NCBI GenBank assembly: GCA_963170055.1
Contig: CAUJGJ010000324.1
Coordinates: forward strand, 967,501-980,000
DNA length: 12,500 bases
DNA from: Halisarca cf. caerulea
Lineage: Eukaryota > Porifera > Demospongiae > Chondrillida > Halisarcidae
Direction of reading: 5' to 3'
Shown: positions 1 through 7,040 of the stretch, piece by piece
Layout: the number at the start of each line of letters is the position of its first letter
How positions within the stretch are numbered: the stretch's first letter is position 1
Translations under genes and position numbers: made by a program
Notes under the pieces: model-generated
Database searches by the model: none
Seen by the model: only the letters and a program-made list of their open reading frames with translations
Told to the model about the DNA's origin: nothing

Positions 1-264
1 AAGATGGACCAGCTTTCCAATATCGTACCAATTTTTCATACAAATATATGTAACATTTCTATGCTTAGGTATATATAGCATGGAATTTGACATAATATAC
101 GTATGTACGTATACGTACGTCAAATTTCATGCTACGTATGTGTATATGTATACACAAGAATCATGCAGGTTTGAACCATGCATTTTGATCATAAATGATT
201 ATTGACATCAATGAATGCACACACAATGTCATATACGTATACATATCACATTGTACATACGTAC
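1..264 (-). other. GATM intron 4 (partial), with a small foldback
   Basis: No exon is recognised here. The stretch is AT-rich with ACGTACGT-type repeats. A small hairpin is formed by 76-91 (TAGCATGGAATTTGAC) and 119-134 (GTCAAATTTCATGCTA), 15 of 16 bases pairing, with a 27-base spacer made of TACGTA units. Confidence 0.6.
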
Positions 265-463
265 CTGTGGATGTGAAATGTGGTGTTGTGTACTCTTTGC
301 TCCAGTCCATGGGGTCTGGGCGGCGAACAGTCACCCCCTCCTGTTTCAATATGTTACAGAATTCATCCATCTCCACAACAGCCTTTTTCACTATCTCCTC
401 CGTATATGGCTTTCCAGCTTGCTCCTTCATAAGGTCATAGTGGGCTGTACCATACTTGTAAGC
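265..463 (-). CDS. GATM: GATM exon 4
   Basis: The acceptor is CCATCCAG|GCTTAC; the donor is CACAG|GTACGT. It encodes residues 74-139, starting [10 protein letters not shown] and ending TTPHFTSTG, with the conserved [12 protein letters not shown] segment. The donor falls at the STG position. It exits in phase 1; the next exon is beyond position 1. Confidence 0.93.
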
Positions 464-2122
464 CTGGATGGATAAAGGCCTGTATAATATAATATACACA
501 ATATATACTGCATGTTGACAGAATACAGCAGGGCCTGCCTAATCTGGCACCTCAGGCTCTATAAACCTGCATTCACCTAAACTGGCCAAGATTCTCTGGC
601 ACTGGCCCTTAATTTTACCATAAAACTGATCTTTATAGTCCAACAATCTGCCAAATTAAATCCAGTACTGTTTTTCATTCCCCAATGGGTGCTGGATTAT
701 ACTGCAGGTTTCCCTGTTGAAGTATAGTCTGTTAGAGCATAATTATGCATGGTCAGCAGTTATTTGGTATTTTACATGGTACAGCTCACTACTACATATG
801 ATGACACAGAAATGGTAGAATTACCCGAACATCGATGGTGAGTTTTGGCAAAGTTGATCCTTCTGGTCTTCCGACAATCACTTCTTCCAAAGGATCCCAC
901 TCATTCCACGCATTAACAGGACAATCTTTCTGGATGGGTTTGTCTGCATGCAATGAAGCAATGTACAAAAAATTAAAAGACAATGTAATAAAAAGACATA
1001 CGCAGTCTACCAATAAGTGGGGGTGATGGTGGCTCAGTAGGTGAGCTCACATGAAGTTAAGCTGTGGAGATTAGTCTCGCATAGCCAGACCTTCTCTCAC
1101 CCACACACGTCATGTAAAGACGAAGGGGAAAGTGGTCTGGCTACGTGAGACTGTGGTGATGGGGTATAAACCCTGAATGCCACACCAATTTGTGGATTTT
1201 TCTCTCACTCACCAACTGAGCCACCAGAACAATTTTAATTTGATCTAATTAGATTGTATGTTGATGTGTTTATGTGTTTCAATTGGATCTAATTACATTG
1301 CATGTTGATGTACAGTCAAACCTCGTTAGTGAGTACACCTGGGGACCCTCCAAATTGCTACTCACTATCAGTAGTACTTGCTAACCATATAGAATAGTAT
1401 TATGGGTTATAAGCTGGGGTATCATATCCTTGCACTTCCTAACCAGGTATTACTCATTAACAGTGTTCTTACTAACGAGGTTCTACAGTAACTGTAGTGT
1501 GTTTTAATAATATTGTGTGTTTATGTGTGTGTAATATTGTGATACTGGGGGCAGAAACAGTAACCTGTGGCTAGTGGCTAACCCATGGCCATTCAAAATA
1601 AGAAACAATTATTATAAGATATTTTATTACTATTACATGTTGTGTGGTGGAGGTGGTACATGCATGTGTGTGCATATGCATATGTGTATGCATATAATAC
1701 CATACACGCGCAATTTACCATGTTTTGAGACATCAGCATCGCCAGCAATACTTGAAAAGGCAATTCTACAGAAAGATAACTAATGAATATTATTCAGTCG
1801 CCCCCAGGTCTCTAAAACCAGCTGTCCCCCCACCCCTAACACTATGCATTGCTATGACTTTACACTGAATGGAACATTCCTAAAACTATTTGTGGGGAGA
1901 ACATTGGGGTCTATGTACTCGAAACAGGAAACCACAGATTCAATGTGAAGTCATAAGGATTCTCCAGTATAGCAACAAAACAAGCAAAGAAATCTTCTTC
2001 AGCATATTATTGGAATCTAAATATGACAATATCTAGACTTAGTCTATTAGTAAGTTGTTTAGTACATATTATAGTATGCTGGCTACCACAAGACATTTCA
2101 CACACACACGCACGTATGCACA

Positions 2123-2185
<63 letters not shown>

Positions 2186-2550
2186 TCAGATTCTTGTGAT
2201 TTTGTAGTGTAGCAAAGGACTGTGGGCCTTATTGTGAGGTAAAATCGTATATTATAGACACACTGTACGTAACGGTAAATGGTAAAATGATTGCACGGGG
2301 TGAAATTATTTGCCACATCGCTAGCAAGTATGGAAATCACAACTCGAAACTCATATGTACGTAGACCCGCAAGATGAGAATCTGATTCGAACATAGATCA
2401 CATCACACCTAACAGGTATCTACGATAGTATCTATTATGATTCCCGAATTTCAAATCAAAGAATGTAGACGCATCGCTCGCGACGCATAGACTTTACCTT
2501 CTGCTTGTCGACGAACGAATAGTACTTGAACAGCGTCTCAGCAATAGCAT
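265..2550 (-). CDS. GATM: Glycine amidinotransferase, mitochondrial (5' part of gene, four exons, 3' end off window)
   Basis: Proposed join on the minus strand: 2550-2498, 1765-1719, 943-825, 463-265, then off the left edge. GATM moves the amidino group of arginine to glycine, giving guanidinoacetate and ornithine, the first step of creatine synthesis, in mitochondria. Exons 3 and 4 are diagnostic: residues about 39-59 read [20 protein letters not shown] followed by R, and residues 109-127 contain [19 protein letters not shown], both very close to animal AGAT. Residues 1-34 look like a mitochondrial presequence ([17 protein letters not shown], basic and Ser-rich, no acidic residue). All junctions are GT-AG and phases agree: 2, 1, 0, then 1 at the last donor. 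Only about 140 of roughly 420 residues are present; the known catalytic Asp, His and Cys of the family lie further on. Exons 1 and 2 rest on phase, splice signals and presequence character, not on homology. A transposon end lies just upstream of the ATG. Confidence 0.88.
527..717. repeat. MITE-like element in GATM intron 3
   Basis: The left side begins ACAGCAGGGCCTGCC then TAATCTGGCACC. The right side, read on the other strand, gives ACAGGGAAACCTGC then TAATCCAGCACC. These two ends form an imperfect terminal inverted repeat about 190 bp apart. A related end sequence (TACAGTGGAACCTGCATAAT) occurs at 9670-9689. Boundaries are approximate. Confidence 0.5.
825..943 (-). CDS. GATM: GATM exon 3: start of the amidinotransferase domain
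   Basis: The acceptor TGCATGCAG|AC follows a long T-rich tract; the donor is TTCGG|GTAATT. It encodes residues D34 to R73, including [20 protein letters not shown] and the TIDVR end that aligns with the IEVK stretch of vertebrate GATM. Phase is 1 on entry and 0 on exit. Confidence 0.92.
1028..1225. repeat. Nested foldback element in GATM intron 2, with Pol III A-box-like arms
   Basis: The outer arms are 1028-1045 (GGTGGCTCAGTAGGTGAG) and 1208-1225, its near-perfect reverse complement. The inner arms are 1073-1091 (AGTCTCGCATAGCCAGACC) and 1134-1152, pairing with two mismatches. Each outer arm contains TGGCTCAGTWGG, a match to the tRNA-type A-box consensus, once on each strand. No convincing B box was seen, so this may be a foldback MITE and not a SINE. 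Confidence 0.6.
1237..1311. repeat. Direct repeat, two 31-bp copies, 44-bp period
   Basis: The unit at 1237-1267 (AATTTGATCTAATTAGATTG, then TATGTTGATGT) recurs at 1281-1311 with three substitutions. It lies between the foldback element and the adjacent MITE in GATM intron 2. Confidence 0.7.
1313..1494 (+). mobile_element. 182-bp TA-flanked MITE, copy 1 (GATM intron 2)
   Basis: It starts CAGTCAAACCTCGTTAGTGA and its right side carries the inverted CTAACGAGGTTCTAC, ending CTG. TA lies on each side (1311-1312, 1495-1496), as expected for a nonautonomous Tc1/mariner-type element. A second copy of nearly the same length and sequence is at 7859-8041 in the same orientation. It has no coding capacity. 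Confidence 0.85.
1719..1765 (-). CDS. GATM: GATM exon 2: 47-bp small exon
   Basis: The acceptor is TTATCTTTCTGTAG| on the minus strand with a pyrimidine-rich tract; the donor is ACATG|GTAAAT. It supplies one base to finish Arg18, fifteen codons ([15 protein letters not shown]) and one base of Asp34. This is exactly the phase change (2 to 1) needed to link exon 1 to exon 3. The content fits the poorly conserved linker between presequence and enzyme in GATM. It is too short to show up in an ORF scan. Confidence 0.65.
2126..2184 (+). repeat. (AC)n microsatellite in GATM intron 1
   Basis: An uninterrupted AC/CA dinucleotide run of about 59 bases, preceded by an imperfect CACACGCACGTATGCACACG stretch. 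Apparent reading frames through it are artefacts of the repeat. Confidence 0.97.
2498..2550 (-). CDS. GATM: GATM exon 1: start codon and mitochondrial presequence
   Basis: The ATG is at 2550-2548 and encodes [17 protein letters not shown] plus two bases of an Arg codon. The donor is AGAAG|GTAAAG at 2497. An in-frame TAG lies upstream at 2574-2572, inside the transposon end. A second in-frame TAG would be used if the transposon were absent (in the flank beyond 5966), so this ATG is the first usable start in either configuration. Found by looking for a presequence exon of the right phase; needs transcript support. Confidence 0.7.
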
Positions 2551-2558
2551 CTCAGGTA

Positions 2559-2585
2559 CAGTGCAAGACACCTAAAGAATAGAAT
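2559..2585 (+). repeat. Left terminal inverted repeat of the transposon
   Basis: CAGTGCAAGACACCTAAA then GAATAGAAT. It matches the reverse complement of 5938-5964 at 25 of 27 positions. Read outward (minus strand) it gives ATTCTATTCTTTAG|GTGTC, which resembles a splice acceptor pointing at GATM exon 1. Confidence 0.95.
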
Positions 2586-3129
2586 CTAACATTTTATTGT
2601 ATAGTGGCCTATATTTTGGGAAACAAGCCCTCTTAGTATAAATGTTTTCATGTACACAAAGACCACCTCTTAAGAAGATCTCTACAAAAAATTGAAGGTC
2701 AAAGGTCAAATCATTATCGTCATAGAAGGCATGCATATAACTGGACCACTCAAAACATTTAGCGTGCTAATTGCCTCAAAGAAGAAGGAATACTTTTAAA
2801 GTGGACATTACCTGATAGATACTAACTTTATACAACTTTCTGTGGCTTTAAGGAAATCGGGAAATGCATCTGTCAGGCGAACAGAGCAAAAACTCGAAAA
2901 ATTATTTAGCGTAAAAACTAACGCAAAGTAACTACTTCCGGTTTACTTTTTCATGTCAATGTTCTATTGTGGACTGTTCCAAATTTTGAGATACTTCGCG
3001 GGTGATTCGGCTCCTAAAGGCTGCTGATATTCACAAAAAAGAGCAGCAGTTTAAAAAAATGGATTTGGTCACGCGCTCATCACAGGATAGAGTGAATTAC
3101 GTCATCCCCACGTGTCGGTAGAGATCAAA
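2586..3129 (+). promoter_or_regulatory. Left internal region of the transposon, likely promoter of the HIRAN-like gene
   Basis: No coding exon was recognised in these 544 bases. Motifs near the 3' end fit a TATA-less promoter: an ETS-type CTTCCGG near 2935-2941, ACGTCA at about 3099-3104, an E-box-like CACGTG at 3110-3115, and AAAATGGCG overlapping the start codon at 3127-3135, similar to a YY1 site. Because GATM now starts on the other strand just outside the left end, this stretch separates two divergent start codons by about 580 bp. Function is inferred from position only. Confidence 0.4.
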
Positions 3130-3525
3130 ATGGCGTACTCGCTTGGCGATCGTGACATTTTGCTTGCTTCCTTTGTAGCTAAGGCTAGAGGTATTATGTT
3201 TTATGATGTCAGTTGTATTAGTATTGGAACCTGTCTTCAACTTCATTTGGACCCTTACAACCCATATGATGTCCACTGCGTGGAGATTTTCATCGCAGGA
3301 AGGAAACTTGGGCATCTTTGTAAGGAAGCAGCTTGTATTATTTCGCCATTCAAGCGCCAGGGACTATTAATTAAGGCTTCAGTTTGGAGTGCACCCTATT
3401 CAGAGTCAGTGAATAGATCTTGGCGATATCGAGTGTGCGATGTATTAATACAAGTTTTTGGAGGAAAGGAATCATTTCTGGCCGTCAAATCAGCAATTAG
3501 CATGAAAGGATTTAGAAATTTTCAG
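3130..3525 (+). CDS. HIRAN-like gene, exon 1
   Basis: It encodes residues 1-132, with the whole HIRAN-like region. It ends in phase 0 at TTTCAG|GTATAG; the intron opens with an in-frame stop two codons on. Confidence 0.78.
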
Positions 3526-3818
3526 GTATAGCAAAAACAATTTTGACATATTATTGCAGTGCATTTATAAATTTGTTATTTTGACCATAGGTGAATAAAG
3601 TATTGTTAAATTCAGACAGGGAGGACTTAGTGAGTGATGGCAGTAGTGACTCCACTGAAGATGTTGACAGCACTGGAACGACAGTGACATTATCCTGCAC
3701 CAAGGCCCAGGCGGAAACAGACTGCATTTCCACAGACAGTGAGGCAACCATCTTGTACTGCTATGGGGAAAGTAGTTGCAGCAGTACGGAAACATTGAAA
3801 AGTTCAACTTCTAATTGA
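3130..3818 (+). CDS. HIRAN-like domain protein carried by the transposon (two exons)
   Basis: Join of 3130-3525 and 3591-3818, 207 aa. The ATG is in a strong context (AAAATGG). Residues about 15-82 resemble a HIRAN domain: a beta-rich stretch with LQLHLDPYNPYD at 36-47, then VEIFIAGRKLGHLCKEAA at 51-68. This matches the family layout of G-x-x-L-x-L-x-x-(E/D)P-x-N-x-x-D followed by a G-x-x-L/I-G-x-L strand. Known HIRAN domains, as in HLTF, bind DNA ends. The C-terminal 75 residues, from exon 2, are rich in Ser, Thr, Asp and Glu and look disordered. The 65-bp intron has TTTCAG|GTATAG and GACCATAG|GTG borders in phase 0; without splicing the protein would stop after 133 aa. AATAAA at 3827-3832 follows the stop. 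A role in transposition or host interaction is inference; the gene could also be a passenger. Confidence 0.75.
3591..3818 (+). CDS. HIRAN-like gene, exon 2 (acidic Ser/Thr-rich tail)
   Basis: It follows GACCATAG and encodes VNKVLLNSDREDLVSDGSSD and then a Ser/Thr/Asp/Glu-rich tail, ending with TGA at 3816-3818. The frame stays open over 75 codons of skewed composition, which supports real coding. Confidence 0.7.
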   Translation: MNKVLLNSDREDLVSDGSSDSTEDVDSTGTTVTLSCTKAQAETDCISTDSEATILYCYGESSCSSTETLKSSTSN

Positions 3819-3886
3819 ATTCATCAAATAAACATGGTAAGTAAACTGTTATACGTACATTGTTTTAAAAATAAATATTTAGAAGT
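3819..3886. terminator. Convergent 3' ends of the two transposon genes
   Basis: Only 68 bp separate the stop codons of the HIRAN-like gene and the transposase. AATAAA at 3827-3832 is the plus-strand polyadenylation signal, with another AATAAA at about 3870. No canonical signal was seen for the minus strand just past 3887, so the transposase transcript may extend towards GATM or use a variant signal. Confidence 0.5.
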
Positions 3887-5704
3887 TCAACTGATATCTT
3901 TGTCAAGTAAATTCTGTTGAGAGATTCGTCTGTGGGATGAATATGTTTTGACAGCCTCATCAACATTAGTAGCTGTACATCCCAGTCTGTAGCTCATTTC
4001 ATAGTCACGGACCTTTCGAAAAAACTTTTTAATCAAGTCCTTAAGCACGTTGTCAAATGCTGGTGGTAAAATTTGTCGCAGCCTTGTTATAGTTCCATTG
4101 GAATACTTCTGTGTGTGTCTTTTTACAAAACACCATACCCATTCAATGGGATTCAGTTCACAATGAAATCGCGGAATAAACATACATTTGTGATTTCGTG
4201 CTTCAATCCTTTCCTGCAACAGTGGCTTTGCTGCTGTTTTGAAATCAGGATATGTTAATAGTGCCTTGCACATTTGATCCTTTGTCATTGAACTGGTGTC
4301 TACTCCTCTTTCCTGCAGGACAATCCGAAGCCCTTTCGGTTCACCATTTTCATTGACCATCTTTTGAATGCTGCCGTTCCATTCTGTGTCTCGCATTACT
4401 GGCTGAGATCCACCTGAGTTGACATTCATTGCAGCGGCATTGAGTGCGTCGTTTGCCACCTTTCGATGTGATGGAGCATTGTCAAAAAGGAACAAGCCAC
4501 ACGCATCAGGATATTTTGCCTCAAATATGTCCATTGCTTTGTCAACTTGCTTCAGCAATCTTTCATTATTCCAGTATCCCTCTTTGGAATGCTCCAGATA
4601 CACCCTCGCCTTGTCATTGCCATTCTCCAAGTAACCGTCCTTCTCTTCAATGAAGTCAGAGACCATGATTGCTTGGCCCAGTGACTTACTTCTAATGGGG
4701 ACATTGCTTCCATCGGCCCAAAAGAACTTTTCCTCCGAATTGGCATAGAATGTACTCTCATCATGATATATGCGTATTATTGGCCTCTCGTCTGGTTCTG
4801 GATAGTCGTATTCATGCAACTTGTCAACATACTTCTTCCTATCTGCAAGCACATCGGATCTTTCATGCCCATCAAAATAGACAGCCTTTCCAAGACGTTG
4901 CTGCTTGAATCCCAATTTGTGCAGCCATCGGATTGCTGTTCGTTCCGATACAGTATGCTTCCAGTTTGTGGCTATCCAAGTAGCATATGCCTTTGCTGTT
5001 AGATTTGGTGAACCTTTCACACAAGCATTTTTCCTCACAAACTCCTTGGATTGCAGCTGGAAATCTTCATCCTCAAAAAGACTGATTGTCTTTGGGTGGC
5101 ATCCTCGGCTGGACACCAAACATTCTTCGACCCACTCCAAATTGAACTCATTGTCACCTTTGTGTGCTGCTGCTTGGTAGAATGACGTTCCCCATCTCCG
5201 CACTGTTTCCATGCTGAAGCCTGTGACTATGGAAGTCAGTTGTGATGCTTCATTAATTTTCTTGCCAGTTTGGATTAAAGCAGATAGCATGTGAATGGCC
5301 AGTCCCTTTGATGTTTCCCAGGACAGACTATCTGATACAAAATTGTGGACAGCATCTGCTCCCATCTGGAAGGCCTCATGTTTGTTTTTTAAGATTGACT
5401 GTAAAGTATCATCTTCTGTGGTATTTTGTCCAGCTGTCTTCATTTGTTTAGCTGCCTGCTTCTGTTTTAGGTTATGCATCCTTGATGGAGTGCTCTTTGA
5501 GGGATCACCCCTAGGAGCATGCATTTTTAATACCTTTGACATTGTTGTTTCAGCATTTTTGCTTGCCTGCCGCTTGGGACGTGCCTTGATGTTGCTCAGG
5601 TCAGACAAAGGTAGAGTTCCAACCTCAGAGTCTGCTGGAGAAGGTGTTTTGTGTTTATAAACACAGTTAGGGTCGTTAGGGTCGTTACTAGTAAGGTTTT
5701 CCAT
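3887..5704 (-). CDS. DDE transposase of the IS630/Tc1/mariner superfamily, long D-E spacing
   Basis: 605 aa, intronless, intact. It cuts and rejoins the element's ends. From the ATG at 5704: residues about 25-85 are basic and Ser-rich (likely nuclear targeting); about 158-180 (SIVTGFSMETVRRWG) and about 233-264 (LTAKAYATWI, then SERTAIRWLHKLGF) look like paired helix-turn-helix segments. The catalytic residues, checked at codon level, are D315 in RIYHDEST, D408 in LFLFDNAPSH and E521 in HCELNPIEWVW. The last corresponds to the LNPIE motif of Tc1 and IS630 enzymes. The D408-E521 gap is 112 residues, against 34-39 in classic Tc1/mariner enzymes. The insert includes GLRIVLQERGVDTSSMTKDQ and following residues, which resemble a SAP-type helix-turn-helix. 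No in-frame ATG precedes 5704 before a stop. Superfamily is confident; the exact family is not named. Confidence 0.93.
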   Translation of the reverse strand: MENLTSNDPNDPNCVYKHKTPSPADSEVGTLPLSDLSNIKARPKRQASKNAETTMSKVLKMHAPRGDPSKSTPSRMHNLKQKQAAKQMKTAGQNTTEDDTLQSILKNKHEAFQMGADAVHNFVSDSLSWETSKGLAIHMLSALIQTGKKINEASQLTSIVTGFSMETVRRWGTSFYQAAAHKGDNEFNLEWVEECLVSSRGCHPKTISLFEDEDFQLQSKEFVRKNACVKGSPNLTAKAYATWIATNWKHTVSERTAIRWLHKLGFKQQRLGKAVYFDGHERSDVLADRKKYVDKLHEYDYPEPDERPIIRIYHDESTFYANSEEKFFWADGSNVPIRSKSLGQAIMVSDFIEEKDGYLENGNDKARVYLEHSKEGYWNNERLLKQVDKAMDIFEAKYPDACGLFLFDNAPSHRKVANDALNAAAMNVNSGGSQPVMRDTEWNGSIQKMVNENGEPKGLRIVLQERGVDTSSMTKDQMCKALLTYPDFKTAAKPLLQERIEARNHKCMFIPRFHCELNPIEWVWCFVKRHTQKYSNGTITRLRQILPPAFDNVLKDLIKKFFRKVRDYEMSYRLGCTATNVDEAVKTYSSHRRISQQNLLDKDIS

Positions 5705-5937
5705 CGAATTCGTTCGCTTTCCCGCCAATATATGGACTTCTAATACGTATGCATGTCATGTGATATTACATCATAAAAATGGCGGAATTTATATAGGGAA
5801 AGTATAGGTTTGACTATTTTTCTATTGCAAGTTGAGAAGAAACGCAGCGCTTTCGGTCTTGAATGACCACTATTGGTTATTGAAAGAATGCTACTAGAGA
5901 GAAGGACATTTCAAGTTACTTTTTGAGCGAAAATAAA
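5705..5937 (-). promoter_or_regulatory. Right internal region of the transposon, likely transposase promoter
   Basis: A non-coding stretch upstream of the transposase ATG. It contains ATTACATCAT then AAAAATGGCGG at about 5767-5785 on the plus strand. This echoes the ATTACGTCAT and AAAATGGCG pair before the HIRAN-like gene at 3096-3135. Shared motifs suggest similar control of the two genes; this is inference. Confidence 0.35.
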
Positions 5938-5964
5938 ATTCTACTTTTTAGGTGTCTTGCACTG
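5938..5964 (-). repeat. Right terminal inverted repeat of the transposon
   Basis: On the minus strand it reads CAGTGCAAGACACCTAAA then AAGTAGAAT, the partner of 2559-2585. Read outward (plus strand) it gives ATTCTACTTTTTAG|GTGTC, again resembling a splice acceptor. A TA follows at 5965-5966. Confidence 0.95.
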
Positions 5965-5966
5965 TA

Positions 5967-6150
5967 TCTCGAGTATCTACGTCAGGTTACACTACCGGTA
6001 GTTTATTTCGTCACCGGCTTCCGGTTGGTAGCGGACGCCAATCGAGACTCCCACGCACTTAATTTGGAACGTACACTGATTTGCGAAATCTCTTCTCGAT
6101 CGAAGGGTACGTGGTATTAGTCCCGCTGATTGGGGGCACGTGCGTAAAGC
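5967..6150 (-). promoter_or_regulatory. GATM: Probable native upstream region of GATM, displaced by the transposon
   Basis: If the transposon and one TA are removed, this stretch abuts the GATM ATG, reading ACTCGAGA-TA-CCTGAG-ATG on the minus strand. It is richer in CpG than its surroundings and has promoter-type motifs: an ETS-like CTTCCGG at 6018-6024, CCAAT at 6038-6042 on the plus strand, CCAAT on the minus strand at 6129-6133, and CACGTG at 6137-6142. No TATA box is evident. It could also serve in the other direction, towards the P450 gene. Promoter role is inferred. Confidence 0.5.
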
Positions 6151-6180
6151 ACACAAACAATGTAAAATGTTTCTCAGACC

Positions 6181-6232
6181 ACGCGGTGTGTGTGGGTGGG
6201 TGGGTGTGGGTGTGCATTTATTGTGTGTGTAT
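6181..6232 (+). repeat. GT-rich low-complexity stretch
   Basis: An imperfect run of GTGTGTG and GGGTGGGTGGGTG units. The rest of 6150-6345 shows no gene. Confidence 0.7.
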
Positions 6233-6346
6233 AATATATTGTCATATAGGCTAAGTAAAATTGGTGGTGGAGAGTATAATTTAATCATGATACTGGTCAA
6301 TTGACAAAGCAGTTGATCTACATAATTCTTCTAGCAGTACTACATA

Positions 6347-6558
6347 AGGTAGAGGTCGCTAATTTCGAACAGTTGTTAATTCCGAACACCGCTTTTCCTG
6401 AGCCCAGGAACGAAACTTGTAGGAATTTTAGCCTAGCATTTCTTAGCACTAATACAGGACATAACAGCTGTAGAAGAATAAAACCTAAATCTTTCTGTGC
6501 CGGCTAGGAGATGCCCTGTTCGGAATTAACAACTGTTCGGAATTAGCACCCTCTACCT
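6347..6558. mobile_element. 212-bp foldback MITE with 42-bp arms, TA-flanked
   Basis: The left arm 6347-6388 begins AGGTAGAGG and ends GTTAATTCCGAACA. The right arm 6517-6558 is its reverse complement with three mismatches in 42. TA flanks both ends (6345-6346 and 6559-6560). Each arm holds two direct copies of an AATTYCGAACA motif, so the hairpin has internal repetition. The 128-bp centre shows no coding potential. Confidence 0.88.
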
Positions 6559-6575
6559 TACTGATACAAGAATCT

Positions 6576-6701
6576 AGTCTCATGTAGACCAGACCACTCC
6601 TTCCGCTCCCTATTTATATGCTGATGTCATTTTGTTGCATGACAAAATGACGTTATCATATGAAAAAGGAGCAGAAAACTTAGTCTGGGCTACATGCGAC
6701 T
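6576..6701. repeat. Foldback element related to the one in GATM intron 2
   Basis: The arms are 6576-6594 (AGTCTCATGTAGACCAGAC) and 6683-6701, pairing except two positions. A second inner palindrome sits at the centre (ATTTTGTTGCATGACAAAAT, about 6630-6649). The ends resemble the inner arms at 1073-1091 and 1134-1152, pointing to one dispersed family. Confidence 0.7.
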
Positions 6702-6838
6702 ACAATGATCATGGTATTGGGGTCCTACTGTTTAGTATTCAGCTGCATGAGTCTAAACTCCCCCTCTAATATATACTGTAGTATAATTCTACCATTATCA
6801 GTTGGCTTATCTGCATGGCTTGTTTAATTAGCATAATA

Positions 6839-7037
6839 CAGTTGAACCCCTCTATTTTGGACACCTTGCAACCAGAAAGAACTGTTCTACATATCGAGAT
6901 GATCTCATTCCAAGGGGTTGATCGAAGATGTACTATAGCAAAGGACAGAGAATCATTTGGTTTCCTTGAAATGTTTTCATAGTATGAGAGGTGTCTGCAA
7001 TTCAGGAGTCTATAATATTATTATAGGGACTCTACTG
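6839..7037. mobile_element. 199-bp TA-flanked MITE
   Basis: The left end is CAGTTGAACCCCTCTATTTT; the right end read inversely is CAGTAGAGTCCCTATAA. TA flanks both ends (6837-6838 and 7038-7039). It also carries GGACACC near the left and GGTGTC near the right. Non-coding; Tc1/mariner- or pogo-like by its ends and target site. Confidence 0.75.
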
Positions 7038-7040
7038 TAC

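Larger units (their letters stand above)
2559..5964. mobile_element. Complete two-gene DNA transposon of the IS630/Tc1/mariner type, TA-flanked, 3,406 bp
   Basis: The left end begins CAGTGCAAGACACCTAAA at 2559; the right end is its exact inverse ending at 5964. The inverted repeat extends to 27 bp (2559-2585 and 5938-5964) with two mismatches. Both ends are flanked by TA (2557-2558 and 5965-5966), the target duplication of this superfamily. Inside are two convergent genes: a HIRAN-like protein (3130-3818, plus) and an intact DDE transposase (5704-3887, minus). With intact repeats, target duplication and open frames it looks young and possibly active. The left end lies beside the GATM start codon. 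The boundaries are seen directly; the family placement comes from the transposase motifs and the TA duplication. Confidence 0.93.

Noticed and set aside
2098..2394. Minus-strand open frame through the (CA)n tract
   Set aside because: The predicted protein is mostly alternating Cys-Val from the dinucleotide repeat, with no homology-like segment.
3112..3129. Earlier GTG start for the HIRAN-like gene
   Set aside because: Animal genes start at ATG; the ATG at 3130 has a strong AAAATGG context.
3526..3531. Unspliced 133-aa form of the HIRAN-like protein as the main product
   Set aside because: Good donor and acceptor signals flank a 65-bp intron, and the next 75 codons are open with coherent acidic Ser/Thr-rich composition; the unspliced form cannot be fully excluded.
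4073..5660. Plus-strand open frames of 61-121 codons opposite the transposase
   Set aside because: They are complements of the real coding strand, with no domain resemblance; the minus strand carries the full DDE motifs.
5923..6300. Open frames spanning the transposon right end and the following GC-richer stretch, on both strands
   Set aside because: They cross the element border, have no recognisable protein features, and the region is better explained as displaced GATM promoter.
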